A stretch of DNA of 64,000 nucleotides from Hymenopus coronatus (GCA_030762935.1 CM060900.1:372675132-372739131), one strand, 5' to 3'. Positions 1 through 12,724 are shown, counted from the stretch's first letter. Made by a program: numbers and translations. The notes: generated by a model not told the origin, from the letters alone.

Positions 1-365
1 AGGCAAAATGTTATTCATCGCCAGCGGGAGATGAGGCACATCATAAAACTTTTGCAACCGAGAAGAATGCTGATGATTATTGCGAAAAAGATGGACTGCT
101 GGAACAAGAAGTTGGGTGGTTGATAATTTCTGTCGGAAATGTAAGCGAGGAATAGTGAACTGTAAGGCGTATTTCAGTGGCGGTTCAACGGATCCTCCTA
201 ATGCCATTCTTAGCATTATAGCTTTACCACTTAAATAAATTACCTCGTGAAATGATTCCAGCTGTACGGATTGGACATACTCCAAGCAATTAGTTATATT
301 ATACAATACGTACAGAAGTTGTTATAAAGCTAGAAAAATCAGTGACTAGTTTAGTTCAAGTTTCC
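1..365. other. Unannotated AT-rich sequence
   Basis: I see no gene, repeat family member or RNA gene here. Short open frames have no recognisable domain. Confidence 0.5.
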
Positions 366-890
366 CTTATTTTACTTTCTCTACACGTATGTACATGGTA
401 GGCAGAGATGGCATTGCATTTCTCCAAAATTTTGATACACAGATTTCACTGAAAATACAAGCTTTTAGACACCGAATTAAAAAAATGAAATTTCTAGAAA
501 AACGTCCATGTGCGTTTTTTCGACAGGTGTGAACAGCATAACTCAAAAAACGAGTATTGGATAAATACAAACTTGGCATTTAAATTCAGTACCTTTCAAA
601 TTTTGACATGGATAATTCAAGAATATCCTCACACCCCTAACTACTATTTGCATGGAACATCTTTCGATTTTTTTTTTATTTTCTCAAAAAATGGATAACG
701 ATTTAACAAAATACCACATGTTAAAAATATGCACAGGAAAAATAAAATGTATATCTCCAATTTGTGGTAATAGCTTATGAAGCCCTCTTCTGTCGGGAGG
801 AAATTTATACAATTTTGTGCAACTGGTACACTTTAGGCGAATGACAAGAACACATTGTACAAAAAGTTTAACTCTATTCAAAATACACAA
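366..890 (+). repeat. REP900 copy, forward, 3'-truncated
   Basis: The copy begins with the family's typical left end (ACTTTCTCTACACGTATGTA, then GTAGGCAGAGATGG). It continues through the shared 'aacagcataactcaaaaa', 'aaacttggcatttaaattcagta' and 'ttctcaaaaaatgg' blocks also seen near 16.6, 36.6 and 62.9 kb. The similarity fades before the right half of the family consensus. Frames in it are not shared between copies, so I treat it as non-coding. Confidence 0.7.
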
Positions 891-1070
891 TTTATTTATT
901 ACTTTTTGAGCTACTTCCAGAATATTCGATTTTAATGGTTATTTTGAATTACTGTCGATTTTCAGTTGCTTCTCGCGATGTCATGGAAACACTATGCAAC
1001 TCTAATGCAAGCAGATAGCGTCCAGTTCTATAAAATATGACTATCGCGATTCCGTTTTTAATTTCTGTGC

Positions 1071-1206
1071 CTAGTACTTAGGTAGAGAAGGTATGGTATT
1101 TCTTCCAAAAATTCGATACCGGGATTCCACTGGAAATATACGTTTTGGGGTCCCCTGGATAAAAACATTAGAAAAAGGCCCACATGCGCTTGTATGTGTA
1201 TGTGTG
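1071..1206 (+). repeat. REP900 left-end fragment
   Basis: Only the left about 135 bp of the family is present: GTAGAGAAGG, 'attcgataccgggatt', 'ggaaatatacgttttggggtccc'. It is cut off in a TG-rich stretch where a tRNA-derived SINE begins. The gap 891-1070 holds nothing I recognise. Confidence 0.65.
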
Positions 1207-1450
1207 TGGCCCGCCTGTGTAATGTGGGGGTAGAGCATCACATTCAAAAGCTGCCGAGTTCGAATCTCCGTTAGCATGAGTTACTCGGATAAGGGTTTTT
1301 CGTGGTTTTCCCTTATCCTCAGAAGACGAATATCGAGTAACTTTAAGCCCCATTGATGCCGAGCTCATTTGAACATATTTCACCGATTTCAACATTCGTC
1401 CGATATGACTTACCAGGTTAAAGGACGTTAAAAAAAACAAAAAAAAAAAC
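1207..1450 (+). mobile_element. SINE, group E (tRNA-derived head, A-rich tail)
   Basis: A Pol III-type head is visible: 'gggggtagagcatcac' resembles an A box and 'gagttcgaatctcc' a B box. The body contains 'gggtttttcgtggttttccc', and the element ends in an A-rich tail (about 1429-1449). Related copies run on the minus strand at 4733-4935 and 24205-24395. It sits exactly between a forward and a reverse REP900 piece. Confidence 0.7.
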
Positions 1451-4088
1451 GATGTGTTCCATTCACTTGACTTTAACTGTCTGTTCTGCAAACAAACTAT
1501 TGTTACAAGAGACTCCTCTTCTATCTATATCACGCTATTCGAGATAAACGTTACTAGAAATGGTCGTATTACTTATTTCCTTATAAGTAAAGGTAGACAA
1601 GGCAATACACCAGGCTAAAGCGATATCAAATGTTTTAAATGCGGATCGCGCAAATGATACAATCGTGCTTCAGTTCTCTTTACATAGCTGGGAATAAAAC
1701 AAAGGAGAGATGAAGCCGATGACAAACCACGTTGGAATAACAAGGAGTATCCCGGGAAAGGTTAGCTGCACCAAATAAATGCTGTGATTTAACGAGATCT
1801 ACATCTTTGTGTTTTAAGTTTAGTCTGTCTCTTACAGTTTACCAGATATATAGTTCAATTTCTAAGAAAATATCTTGAACATGTGGTCTTTTAATCAAAA
1901 TGGGTGGAGCTATTTTTGAGAAACTCAAAATTTTCGAAAATTTTCCATGTTTTTTTTTTTGTTTTTGGTGTGGGGGAGGATTTTCTTTAAAATCGTCATT
2001 TCGCATCATTAGGAAATATAGAACTTAAAAATCAAGTTTGATAATTAACCGAATTTTCGTGTTTGTGCTTTACTGTTCACACGCGCGGGGATCTGTTTCT
2101 AAAATCGTATGTATTACATTCACGTGCCTTTCTCTACCGGTTTTGTAAACAAACTATTCTTAGAAAATATTTTTTTTTTCTTTTTGTTATTTATGGACGC
2201 TCTTTAACTACTGTGGTTCTCAGCGTCCCGTACTAAATTGGGCGTCAAAGACCGTTTAATTTTGCTCAGAGGCCTATCAGGCTTGATGTTCTTTTACGTG
2301 CCGTAAATCTACGATACGGGACCAACGGCTTTACTTCCCTTCCGAAGGAAGCCATGCTAAGGATTTTACACCCGAAAAAATCCATCATCCTCCGCCGGGT
2401 TTGAACCCGCGACCTTGGGTATATGAAGTCAGCATGGTAACCATTGCACCACGGAGGGCGACGCTTATTCCTGTGCACTTCATTCTAATCAAGATAAACA
2501 TTAGCAGAAATTCTCTTATTACGTGCTTCCTTCTAAGCAGAAGGGAAATAGGGGAATACGTAAGCCTAAAGCAATAGTCAGACCTTTAAAAACAGCTCGC
2601 TATGTGAAACAATTGGAATTCGATTCTCTTTAGATTGTCAGAAGTGAAATAAAGACAATTGGAACGGAGATGAGTTGCTGTTTAAAAAAAAAAACTAAGT
2701 TGTTTACAACTGAAACCAATAACAAGGAATATCTCGGAAACGGTTAACTCTGCAAAAAAAAAAAAAAAATCACATAAATGGTGTACTTTAACGAGATCAA
2801 CATTTTTTTCCGGAGTAACTTTTTGTCTATCTCTTACGGTTTACTAATTATAGAAAGGTCACTCGGAATTAAGTGGACTTCAGGGGCTATTTTCATTGAT
2901 TTCAACATATGAATTTTATTTGCTATGCTAAGTAGATTTAATATACGGCACTTTAATCAAAATCTTTAGAGGCGTTTTTGAGGAAATAAAAGTTTCCGAA
3001 ATATTTTCCATGTAAAGATTAGTTTGAAGTGGGAAAATGTTCTTGCAAATCTTCCTGTTGCATTATTGGATGATGCTGAACTTAAATATCAAATTTGATA
3101 TTTAACCGACTATTCGTTTTTGAGTTATCGCGTTCACAGCACACGGACACACATGGACCCTTTTCTAGGAATCTGAGATGTTCATTCACATGATTTTTCT
3201 CTAACTGTTCTGCAATCAAACTATTCTTACAAAGCGATATTCTTCTATCTGATTCATTTTAATCGAGATAAGCATTAGCAGAAATAGCCGGTTAGTTCTT
3301 TAAGTAAAAGGAAAATAAGGGAATACCTTAGGCTTAAGCGATAGTCAAATATTTTAAAAGTTGTCGCCCTGATACTGACATTGAACTCGGTTCTCTTTCC
3401 AATGTCAGGAGTGAAACAAAAGATGTAATAAACGGATGAGGACATCCAGATTGAGAAAAGTTTAAGTAGTTTAAAATTGAAATCACTAAGATGGAATATC
3501 TTGGAAACGATTAACTCTACAAAAAACGTAATATGATAAATTGTGTGTTTAAATGAGATCTACATTTTTGTATAATACGTTTTTGTCTATCTCTTATGGT
3601 TTGATATTTATGAAAGAGATTACGAAAGAAGAGGGCTTCAGAGTCTATTTCCAGAAAATGCAAGATACACATTATTTTAAACAAATATCCTTAATATGCG
3701 GTGTTTGAGTTAAAATCGTTAGTCCTTTTTTAGAAAATAAATTTTTAAATGTTTCTATGTAAAGGGAAGCTTGTGGTGGGAGAAATTTTCTTGAAAGTCT
3801 TTATGTGATGTCCTTGGCAGATGCTGTACTTAAATATAAAGTTTGGTACTAAACCAACTTTTCGTTTTTGAACTATCGTGTTCACGGACACAGACGGACC
3901 TTTTTCTAAAAGCATTCTTTTGTGGATTCAGGAGACCTTAAAACATATATTTGAATTTGGGGGGGAATGCAACACCTTCTCTAAACACCATCTACATGGT
4001 ACGTGTAGAGAAAGTAAAATTACTTGTTTTTTTAGGGGACCTCAAAATATTTCCGGTGAAATTTCGACATCAAATTTGGTTGAATATC
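1451..4088 (-). repeat. Three REP900 units in tandem, reverse orientation
   Basis: Three successive units each begin with a variant of 'gatgtgttccattcacatgac' (about 1451, 2105 and 3170) and share the blocks 'gagataaacattagcag', 'agggaaataagggaatac', 'aacgagatctacattttt' and 'atctcttacggttta'. The first two units stop before the outer left end of the family. The third runs to the end motif 'gtagagaaagtaaaatt' near 4010. The second unit is interrupted by a group D SINE (2171-2460). Confidence 0.75.
2171..2460 (-). mobile_element. SINE, group D (tRNA-derived)
   Basis: On the minus strand the head reads 'ccgtggtgcaatggttacc' (A-box-like), then 'gcgggttcaaacccgg' (B box). The body runs to a T/A-rich tail that appears on the plus strand as a poly-T at about 2171-2190. 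A second, head-truncated copy is at 47480-47737. Open frames inside are SINE sequence, not genes. It is inserted inside a REP900 unit, so it is younger than that unit. Confidence 0.75.
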
Positions 4089-4690
4089 AAGAAAATCCTG
4101 ACAAATCAAACTGTCTTTACGTGGAAAATGTTTCGAAAAATTTTACTTTCTAAAAAATGACGCTATTGATTTTCATTAAAACATTATGTTATAAAGATAT
4201 TAATAAAATGAAGATCTTAAATGTAATGCAAATAGCTTCTAAATAGCGCTTCATTCTTGATGAACTTTGCATAACAGGTAAACCGTAAGATGACAAAACT
4301 TACTACTAAAGCATACAGAGCTCGGTAAAACACACAATTCGTCATACACATTTTTGTGGAGTTAAATCATTTTCGAGATATTCCTACATATGGCTTTCAG
4401 TTTTAAAATGCTTAAGCTTTTTTCAAACGAGAATTTATCATTTCTGTTTCTTTTATTTTATTCCTGCCTATAGAAAGAGAAGGAACTTTTAATCACATAG
4501 CGACTAGCGTTTAAAAGATTTGACTATCGCTTCAGCCTAATGTTTCCCCTTATTTCCCTTCTACTTATAAGTAACTAGGTAATATGGCGTTTCTGCTAAT
4601 GTTTATCTTGGTTAGCATAAATTAGACAGAAAAATAAGCTTTTCTAAAATAGTTTGCTGAAGACTAGGTGTAGAAAGTCATGAATATGGA
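4089..4690 (+). repeat. REP900 copy, forward, left end missing
   Basis: From about 4089 the sequence switches to forward orientation: 'ttttactttctaaaaaatg', 'aactttgcataacaggtaaaccgtaag', 'gtttatcttggttagcat', ending at 'gtagaaagtcatgaatatgg'. Together with the reverse unit at 3170-4088 it forms a large imperfect inverted repeat with the family left ends at the centre. Confidence 0.7.
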
Positions 4691-4732
4691 AAACAAAAAA
4701 ATTGTTGTATAGTTAAACGCCCATTAACCTGG

Positions 4733-4935
4733 AAGGTCATAACGGAGGATAAATGAATGGAAAGGGTGAAATGCAGCCGGGGTCCATAGAGCTTGACAGT
4801 TACTCGATATTTCTCTTCTCAGGTTAATGGAAATACGTTATCCAGGCAACTCGTCCTGACCGAGATTCGAACTGGGGACCTCTTGAATGTGAGTCAGACA
4901 CGCTACCACGCACACTACAGAGGCTGGCGTTATTC
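4733..4935 (-). mobile_element. SINE, group E (minus strand)
   Basis: The reverse complement reads 'gcgtggtagcgtgtctgac' then 'cagttcgaatctcgg', which are A-box-like and B-box-like. The body ends near 'ccaggttaatgggcg', matching the 3' part of the copy at 1207-1450. Apparent open frames on both strands simply cross this element. Confidence 0.65.
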
Positions 4936-5904
4936 CGTTTGTACCCGTAACGAAATGTGCAATATAATTATTAAAGTATATCCTAATTAAAATTAAGTAC
5001 GTAGATAAGAAAATTAATTTCGTAAGAATAATGCATATACCCAATAACATCCGAGCGATAGGGGTAAAAAAAAGTCAGGAGTATGTCATACACTTAATTT
5101 TTTTTTCACATGATGAAAATTAGAGAAGGTAATGTTTAGTTAATTATATGTACAATAAATATGTACGTAGATATATAATGCAATAAAATCATTATGTTAT
5201 TTTTCCTATTATGTACCGGTATAGTTACAGTGTGTATATTATTAATCACGTAACGCTTCATAGCAAGATACATCCAGCTTACAGTGCTTCATTTGTGCTC
5301 TATTAACTATTGTAGCGTAGTATTTCACAGTTCCAGTGAACTGATACCAAGCTAATGTAGCGCCTTGAAACGTACCCCTCGCCCCCTTTGCCGTTTTAAT
5401 ATTATATAAAAGTCTACGTGTATGTTTGTGGGTGTATGCGGGCGGGCACGTACGTACGTATTGGATTTCATGTAAGGCGTACAGCGATTGTCGTAATAGT
5501 TGGAACATTGCCAATATAAGAAAACTGATTACGTGCTTAGGCTTTCATGACCACACAATCTAACAAAGAACAGAAAATTTACACATTATTCGTTAATCTA
5601 ATATCTGAAATGGATATTGGAGTAATAAAGCTGTCAAATAATTACAACAGCTATTGTGCTTCAACAAAGCAAAGGCGAAGTAAGCTCATGGTTGATAGAT
5701 TGAAAAAAAATTGAAAATATTAAACTGTAATATCAGCAAAAACCTCAAACCAGACAAAATACTTCTTGATCATTATAATTTTATTTATCTTCATATCAAT
5801 ATTAATTGTAGGTTTATTGATATAAAATAAAACAAAAGGATTCAATATATTCGCACAGGTTACAAAGTTCTATGGCGCTAAAACAATATTAAAACAGACC
5901 CCAT
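4936..5904. other. Unannotated intron/intergenic sequence
   Basis: AT-rich sequence with no recognised gene or repeat. A 90-codon minus-strand frame at 5242-5514 has no domain and crosses a simple 'gtacgtacgta' stretch. Confidence 0.45.
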
Positions 5905-6075
5905 AACTTGGTTGAGCACCTGCCTGCTGCGAGGCGTCCCGATTTCATTTCCTAGCTGTGGGGATAGGGATACTTCTCTAACCCAGATTATTCCCTATAC
6001 TCCCCAGAGCCTGGAGATAAAAATTAAAAATAAACGGGAATCAAAAGACAGCAATAGTATACGAGTAAGCATCGA
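5905..6075 (+). mobile_element. SINE fragment, group G
   Basis: The sequence 'gttgagcacctgcctgctgcgaggcgtccc' followed by 'gattattccctatactcccc' matches the better-preserved head and body at 50590-50800 and the piece at 14713-14870. The tRNA-like part is decayed: its B box is 'gatttcatttccta'. Confidence 0.5.
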
Positions 6076-6170
6076 TGCCGAAAGGCAATGAGTTTCAAAG
6101 GCAAATGCCACCGATTGGGACATGCATTTAAAGGCGCGGTAAAACTTGGAGCCATAAAAGAACAAATTAC

Positions 6171-8247
6171 AAAACATTAGTAACTTAGAGTAATAGGTAA
6201 ATCGGCATTAACATCCATATATTCTGTGGGCATATTCCGATGTTCGAACACATACCTATTATAATGTTTAATATTATTATTAATATTATTAATTAATATT
6301 AATATTATTACCTTAATCATTATAAAATAAGCTACCGAAATACTCTTAAGAAAAACTAGATCTCTATATCATTAAGTGCGGCCTGAGTATCTGACTTTGT
6401 ATCCCTCCTCTATGTTCCTAAGTGGCAATCCACAAGCCAAGAATTTAACTCCTTCCATATCATGGTGCTTAGCCGATATGCTGCGTTAACGTTTCTTTCT
6501 TCTCTTTTCTTTCTGTTTCCTGTAATAAGTTTACACGCGCCTCTACGCCGTAGCTGTTTTATAAGTAGGATAGTCGCCTAATTATCTGTTATTCGATTAT
6601 TAACATGTATTCGTGTAGCATTCGGTTTTACAATATTATTACTAGGTGGCCCTAGAGGGCGTATCTGCGCACTTGAAATACGGTGATGTTGCCACCTGGT
6701 ATACTGTTGGCTGTTAGCCGATAATCCCCAATTACTTTTTAATTAGCTTTCTGTGAGGAACCATTGCATATATGATGCCAACCCCATACCAGAGAGTATA
6801 AAGTATCTACTGTTGTATGTTCTTTATTTAACATCTTTTTCCAAACTATATTATAAACATGCTACATAGCCAGCGAGAAATATAAATATGCAATTAGTCT
6901 ACTAGGGCATACAGTTTGTTATAAATATGTACATTAATATTGGTGAAACTGCCGAAGAGGTCGCCATTTTGTGGCGGGTGTTGCACTGCCGGTGGGAGGT
7001 GGCGATTGTTATAGTGGTTGTAAATAAATATCATACATTAAATCTAAACCTTAGGGCAACCTCTTTTTACAATGCAGAAATTAAAATTGAAGTAATGTTG
7101 CTGCTTTGAGTTAACAGACACAAAAACATTGCAGTTTCTAACCTATTTGGGGTTTAAAATCGAGAAGCACATGGAACTTAGAATGCCAGCTATACCGGCA
7201 CTAAATTTAACCCCAAATATCATTTAGCGAAATTTAGGACCGAGCAGCGCAAATACAGAGTAAGAACTAATTACTAAATCTACGCCTATTCATGTAATGG
7301 GTGAATAAATTTAAAACTCAAATTGAGTGAAAACGAAATAAATACGATATAATGTGTATAATAACATAAAAGAACTTGAGGATAACGGCACATAATTAAG
7401 AAACAGGTAGATAACTTGAATAAGGGAAATATATTTCTTTATGTATCTTTATTTAAAAAATACAGAGTTCCATGTGCTAGTCTGATTGAGAACACGTAAA
7501 CATTCACAATCCGATATTAATGGAAATAATTTTTGCTCTATTTAGTAATACTCTAGCAATGTTTAAGTGGTTTTTTATTACAAAGTAATATGCACTAAAG
7601 CTATATTTATAATACCTCAAAGCTGGAAAGCCTATGAAGAGGAACTTTTAAATCCGACTTAAAAGTAGATTGAAAGTTATTAATGCTGCCATTACTTCAT
7701 AAGTGTAACTAAATAAACAGCTTTGAAAACCGAACAGACAAAAAGTAGAGAGTAAGTGGTCTATGCTGTCAATATAAAACCGAATGAAAAGGCAATTTCT
7801 CCATTTTTTGTATGTTTAACGCCGCTTTTACTGCATATAGCGTCGCAGGAGAGCTTTTTTATTCGATATTCATCTCTCATTATCTAATATATTTTATTGT
7901 TGAAAGTATGCAATAGTGTCCATCACTACTTGGTTCACTCCAGCATATTGGGCTATAGTCAAGGGGACTAGTACACCTGAGTACAGTGTATTTCACGCTA
8001 TCGGTCCCTTAGATTTTGCCAAGTTTATTTTTCTTCTTTAGCAACCTGTAACTGCCAAAACTGATAGAGAACCCGATTGCCAAATATGAGAAGTACACCC
8101 GGAATTATTTCTTTGAATCCCCGAGTAAGTAATACCGAAAAGCTTTACCACGTGTGCCTCATATTGCTCCTTAACCGCGCATTAGGGATACAACAATGCC
8201 CTATTTTAATCTCAACATGCATGCTCCTGATTTGTCCTAACCCAGTC
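6171..8247. other. Unannotated AT-rich sequence
   Basis: No gene recognised. It contains an AT-only imperfect palindrome at about 6263-6312 (runs of attatt/aatatt). It also has a short inverted pair, 'taggtggcc' near 6645 and 'gccacct' near 6693. Nothing here looks coding. Confidence 0.45.
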
Positions 8248-8757
8248 TTTTCTCTCGTGATGTATGTATTTTGCGTCCCAATTGGCTATTAAGCACAAAA
8301 CCGAGTGAAGCATGCGTAACATTTACATAATTACCATAACCAGTGATAAATATTAGTTTCTAGAAATATTGCCTCTAGTAGTTCAAGATCAGTCAGCCCC
8401 AGTTGTTTTAGTTCAGTCGTTTCTCTCGTGATGTATGTATTTTGCGTCCCAATTGGCTATTAAGCACAAAACCGAGTGAAGCATGCGTAACATTTACATA
8501 ATTACCATAACCAGTGATAAATATTAGTTTCTAGAAATATTGCCTCTAGTAGTTCAAGATCAGTCAGCCCCAGTTGTTTTAGTTCAGTCGTTTCTCTCGT
8601 GATGTATGTATTTTGCGTCCCAATTGGCTATTAAGCACAAAACCGAGTGAAGCATGCGTAACATTTACATAATTACCATAACCAGTGATAAATATTAGTT
8701 TCTAGAAATATTGCCTCTAGTAGTTCAAGATCAGTCAGCCCCAGTGTTTTAGTTCAA
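8248..8757. repeat. Tandem repeat, 171-bp unit, three copies
   Basis: The motif 'tctctcgtgatgtatgtatt' starts at 8251, 8422 and 8593, giving an exact 171-bp period twice. The first two units read as identical. The third matches until its last about 20 bases, where one T of 'ccagttgttttag' is lost before the array ends. Near-identity implies recent amplification. No domain is seen in any frame and the unit is not found elsewhere in the window. Confidence 0.93.
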
Positions 8758-10300
8758 CGCTAACAGAAGCGCAAGATAATTTCTGGGCTTGGGCTTGCCG
8801 TAGGTGGGATGATAAAATTATAACATGGAAATCGATCTGCGTTCCCTTAGCGATATAAAATAACGTCATATCTAATTGTCCTATTGGACTCTCAATAATT
8901 AATTACCCATTAATTAATCTTCTCATTTTATCTAACTGAGGTAGATTGCAGAATTAACCTAATTGAGCATATGTCCTATAGTTTAGTGTTATTTTACTTT
9001 AATCCCAAACTTCCCACTAGTATTTTCCCAATCCCTGGCTAATGTTGCAATTACAAATAACGTGATTGGCATGTGCATTACACAGCAATACTATCTACAG
9101 TTTTACCTGTATTATTAGTAAGAAACACAAAATAATTCCCTCACCCATGCCACTCAAAGGAAAACTCTCTTAAGCTTACCTAAACTATACAGCGCGTTCC
9201 TTAATATAACCGGGCCGTATGCATGCTCCGCGCACTGATTATTGCACTGGGTGGGGTGTTTCCATCCAAAACTTTCCATTTACTTATTCGTAAGCGGTAG
9301 TAGCATGGGTTTTACATAATAAGGTAATATTGATTCGAGTATAGCCGTAATGAAAGAGCCGCTCGTCTGCAATGAGATATTTCTATCATTCGTCATCAGA
9401 AGGCTGTAATTCATGAACTATAGTCACTCTGTATGACGTCTTAGCAGCCGAGTGAAACCAGGTTTTTAAAATACCCACGTTCTGTGCAACAGGTGTTAGA
9501 GAGCTCTTTAGAGAGGATTCGTATCATTCGCCAACTTTGCTTGTGTTAGAACACTTCTTTTTCGCTTCTTAGGTTTATCGTTGCGATCCCGCTGTCTTCA
9601 ATTTATTAACCAGACATTAGCAGTTTTTATACCTGCAACTGGAATATTACGATGTATTGTACATAAAAACTCCTTGTTCAAGCACGAATTTTCAGTAATC
9701 ATTTCAGTGGGGTGGTAAGAATAATCTAATTCAATTCATACACAACACAACTGTCTTGAATACATTTTGATCTTTTAAATGCACAATGTACAAAATCTAA
9801 CCTAGACAACTCCAACTGAAGGCATAAATTGACACGGTATAACATAACTTATAAACGCAGCCTTGAGCGCGTCATTCGCCGTTAGGGCGCTGCTGAAAAA
9901 TTCAAGGTCACAGCAGTGAAAGCGAACTATAGATATGCGCGTTCTATGGCCTGGGTATAAATGCAACGAATGGTATTAATCGCAGTCATTTAAATCAGGT
10001 AGGCAAGGAGATACTAATAAGCAGGGTTCACACGTTCTTACAGCTTAAGGAAGGTTGCGTGAACATGGTCTATAGGAAGTTGAGGGGGTGGCCTATCACG
10101 TGATGACAAGAAGGAGCTGCCGTATAATCGGGTGAAGGTACAAGGATTACATCGTGTACGTACAGTGTTGTATTAAGTTTATTGAGTCGCGAACAAGCAT
10201 AACAGTATGGTATCATTTATCTTAATTTACACATATGTACATCCATGCCAACGTTTGCGTGATGCTCCTTTATAATCTACATTCAACGTTGTTGGTGAAA
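8758..10300. other. Unannotated sequence upstream of hAT relic
   Basis: I recognise no gene. A 'cagggttcacacg' at about 10022 could be a hAT-type terminus (these begin CAGGG), but I did not find a convincing partner beyond 11.7 kb, so the hAT element ends are not assigned. Confidence 0.4.
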
Positions 10301-10307
10301 TTGGCCC

Positions 10308-11702
10308 TTAGTCATCAAGGAGGTTGCAATGAGTAACAATATACATTCGCAATGTAGAGAATGTCATTCTTCTTCTGTTATCACTTAAACTGTTCTTATA
10401 CCTGGAAAAAGTTCTTTCTACGTCAGTTGAGGTGATAGGCGCAAACTTAAAATACTTGAAATATTTGTGATTAGTATTACTATCAGTCTTTTGTGTTCTT
10501 TCATATTCTAGCAACATATCCCTCACATTACACAAAACTGCAAATACACTGTTTTTTCGTACGACAATCTTGAATTTTGTTTTGATGTTCTCTGAAGATG
10601 GATTTTAAGGTACCTCACTGTTTTAAATGTTTTCTCTACCAAGCTGACGGCATCAGACGGAAGATTCCAGACGTTTTATTGCTTTCGATAAACAATGGAA
10701 GTTCTGTTCTATGTATTGCAGATCTCAAAATAGCTCATTTAAAATGAGAGATTGTGCTTTCGTAATTGCAGTGCTATCATTGGTATCCAGTGAATGTATA
10801 ACATATACAATAGCTTTATAATTGTTTGTATAATACAAGATTGCATCGAGCCAGGTCCCCCATCGAGTTACGACAGGAATTCCTGGTGCCATCTTGCGAA
10901 AGTCTGCATTCTGGAAGGTGCTTTTACAAATACTTTTTTCACATTGGATACGAAGCTATCTACATTGTCAAAAGAGAATCTGATTTCTTCGGCCACTCTG
11001 TGCAATCCATGAGCGAGACACGTTACACGAACCATTCCAGGATAGGAAGATTTAAGATGTTTTGCGACTTTAACCATATAGGTGACGGCATCTGTCACAA
11101 AAAGAAGTGACATGACTTTATTAAACACATGTATAATAGTTGAATGACTGACCGATTCCAACAGCTCACATGTCAAGAGATATGCATTATTGGGACACAC
11201 AGGAGATAGCATACCAATAATTATGTTTGCAACAAATCTGTGTGACGTGTCTGTAGTCTAATCTATTGAAATCCAAATCATCTTATCAGTATGGTACATA
11301 ATACCTGTTCATAACAGTTAAATAACGCAGGCGACGTATGCTGTCTGAAGGAACTTCTTTGTGTGTATATTGTTCTAAAACACCTTTGAAGTGAGTGTTG
11401 TTCACTTTGTTAAATGGAATATAGGATTTTATCAACATGTCACATAGATCTTCATAAAATTCAGATTGCCTACTTGACAGCAGTTTGTCTCTTGGTTGCT
11501 CTTTAGTGAACAGAACCTTAATATGCTGAAAATATTTTTTACTATCGCAAAGCCCTTGTATTACTCGTCTAACACTACTTTTTATCTCTACTTTGCATAA
11601 CTTATATTCAATCCTGTCTCCATTTGAAGTAAAATATTCACACCCAAATTCTTCCACAAGTTCAGTAATACGTGAATATTTCGATTTTCGTGTTCGAGGC
11701 AT
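10308..11702 (-). pseudogene. hAT-family transposase pseudogene
   Basis: Three collinear minus-strand open segments together resemble one hAT transposase. The N-terminal segment (11286-11702, starting MPRTRKSK) has a degenerate zinc-finger-like region. The central segment (10868-11260) includes the block IWISID-stop-TTDTSHRF, where the usual glutamate after the aspartate has become a TAG stop at about 11258-11260. This segment continues into ANIIIGMLSP and TCLAHGLHRVAEEI. The C-terminal segment (10308-10535) carries FAPITSTDVERTFSRYKNSL, typical of the hAT dimerisation region. The family moves by cut-and-paste using a DDE nuclease with an RNase H-like fold. Several frameshifts and stops between 10536 and 10867 show it cannot make transposase. 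It is a relic with no link to the neighbouring GTPase gene. Confidence 0.85.
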
Positions 11703-12314
11703 TTGTCTGTTTCCGTGAAACTAGTTCGTACAGTAGAGAGAAACGGTATCAACTGCAGGTACTGAGGGACCAGTTGTGTTTCGCTGCGAGTATGCTCACG
11801 CAGAGACGTCACGCTCTACTCATGTCGTCGGTAATCGCCTAATTCCGCGTATGGTGTAGGTGTATCAAGGTTCGAAGCTTACTAACAAGTATGACGTTAT
11901 TTTCAAGCATTTCGCGAACATTGCAAAATCCGGCTGGAAATTTACATTTTGCAACCTTCCAAGATTAGATTTGTATAACATTTAAATTGGGGCGTTTTAA
12001 CTTAACTGTTTTCCTAAAAGAAAACGCCTGTTACTCTAACGCGGCTAACGGTTCACTAGATTGTAGTAAAATAGTGTTTTTACAAGAAACAGGTTGAGCT
12101 TTACAGCACTGCTGTATTGGATGTCTCATCTAAACAGACCCTAAAGGCACAATAACCATTTTCTCTTCTTACTAATGTGACTGTCACCGCGTGTGTTGAA
12201 ACGTGCACAGTAATTTGTCTGTGCCAGGTATGGATACCTTAAAGTTGCCTATGTGCTGTCTGTTTTGTTGTGTTGACGGTAACTAGCGATAGGGCTTCTC
12301 TCAGGACTGTTCAC
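11703..12314. other. Unannotated sequence after hAT relic
   Basis: This probably contains the 5' flank of the hAT element, but its terminal inverted repeat could not be placed. No gene is seen. Confidence 0.4.
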
Positions 12315-12570
12315 CTTTTTTTTTATTTTTGTTTTTTTAAATACAGTTCCGGTGTCTGGTCGGGACTCCGGTGATTTATACCCCTTTTTACATTTTCCTA
12401 AATGTACTGTGTTTTCTGTTTGATTACTGTTCCAATACACACACACTCATATACACATTTCACAAACATATAACCACCAATACCCAAGCCGGGACTCGAA
12501 CCGACGATCCTCTGCGCCACGAAGTGCCAAAGCGAGACACTTTAGCGAGCGCGGCCATGGGGTCCGGCGG
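12315..12570 (-). mobile_element. SINE, group B (minus strand)
   Basis: The reverse complement starts 'ggaccccatggccgcgctcgctaaag', with the B-box-like 'gggttcgagtcccggctt' slightly altered, and ends in 'ggagtcccgaccagacaccgg' plus an A-rich tail (poly-T on plus strand at 12315-12338). It matches the copies at 37242-37491, 48629-48856 and 30788-30970, which share the self-complementary 'ggagtcctgatcagactcc' tail motif. Confidence 0.75.
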
Positions 12571-12724
12571 ATTTAGTCGTTTGTTACCACATTGGGCGTG
12601 ATAGTTATGGAATTCAATAGTAACAAAACATGCTCCTACAATATGTATTTTAGCGGACTTCCAACAAGTCGATTGTTTCAAAATATATTGTTTCGGGAGC
12701 GGGCATCATCTCCTTCGAGAATAA

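Noticed and set aside
8248..8757. CRISPR-like array
   Set aside because: The 171-bp units are contiguous and include what would be spacers; repeats and spacers are not distinguishable, and the sequence is eukaryotic.
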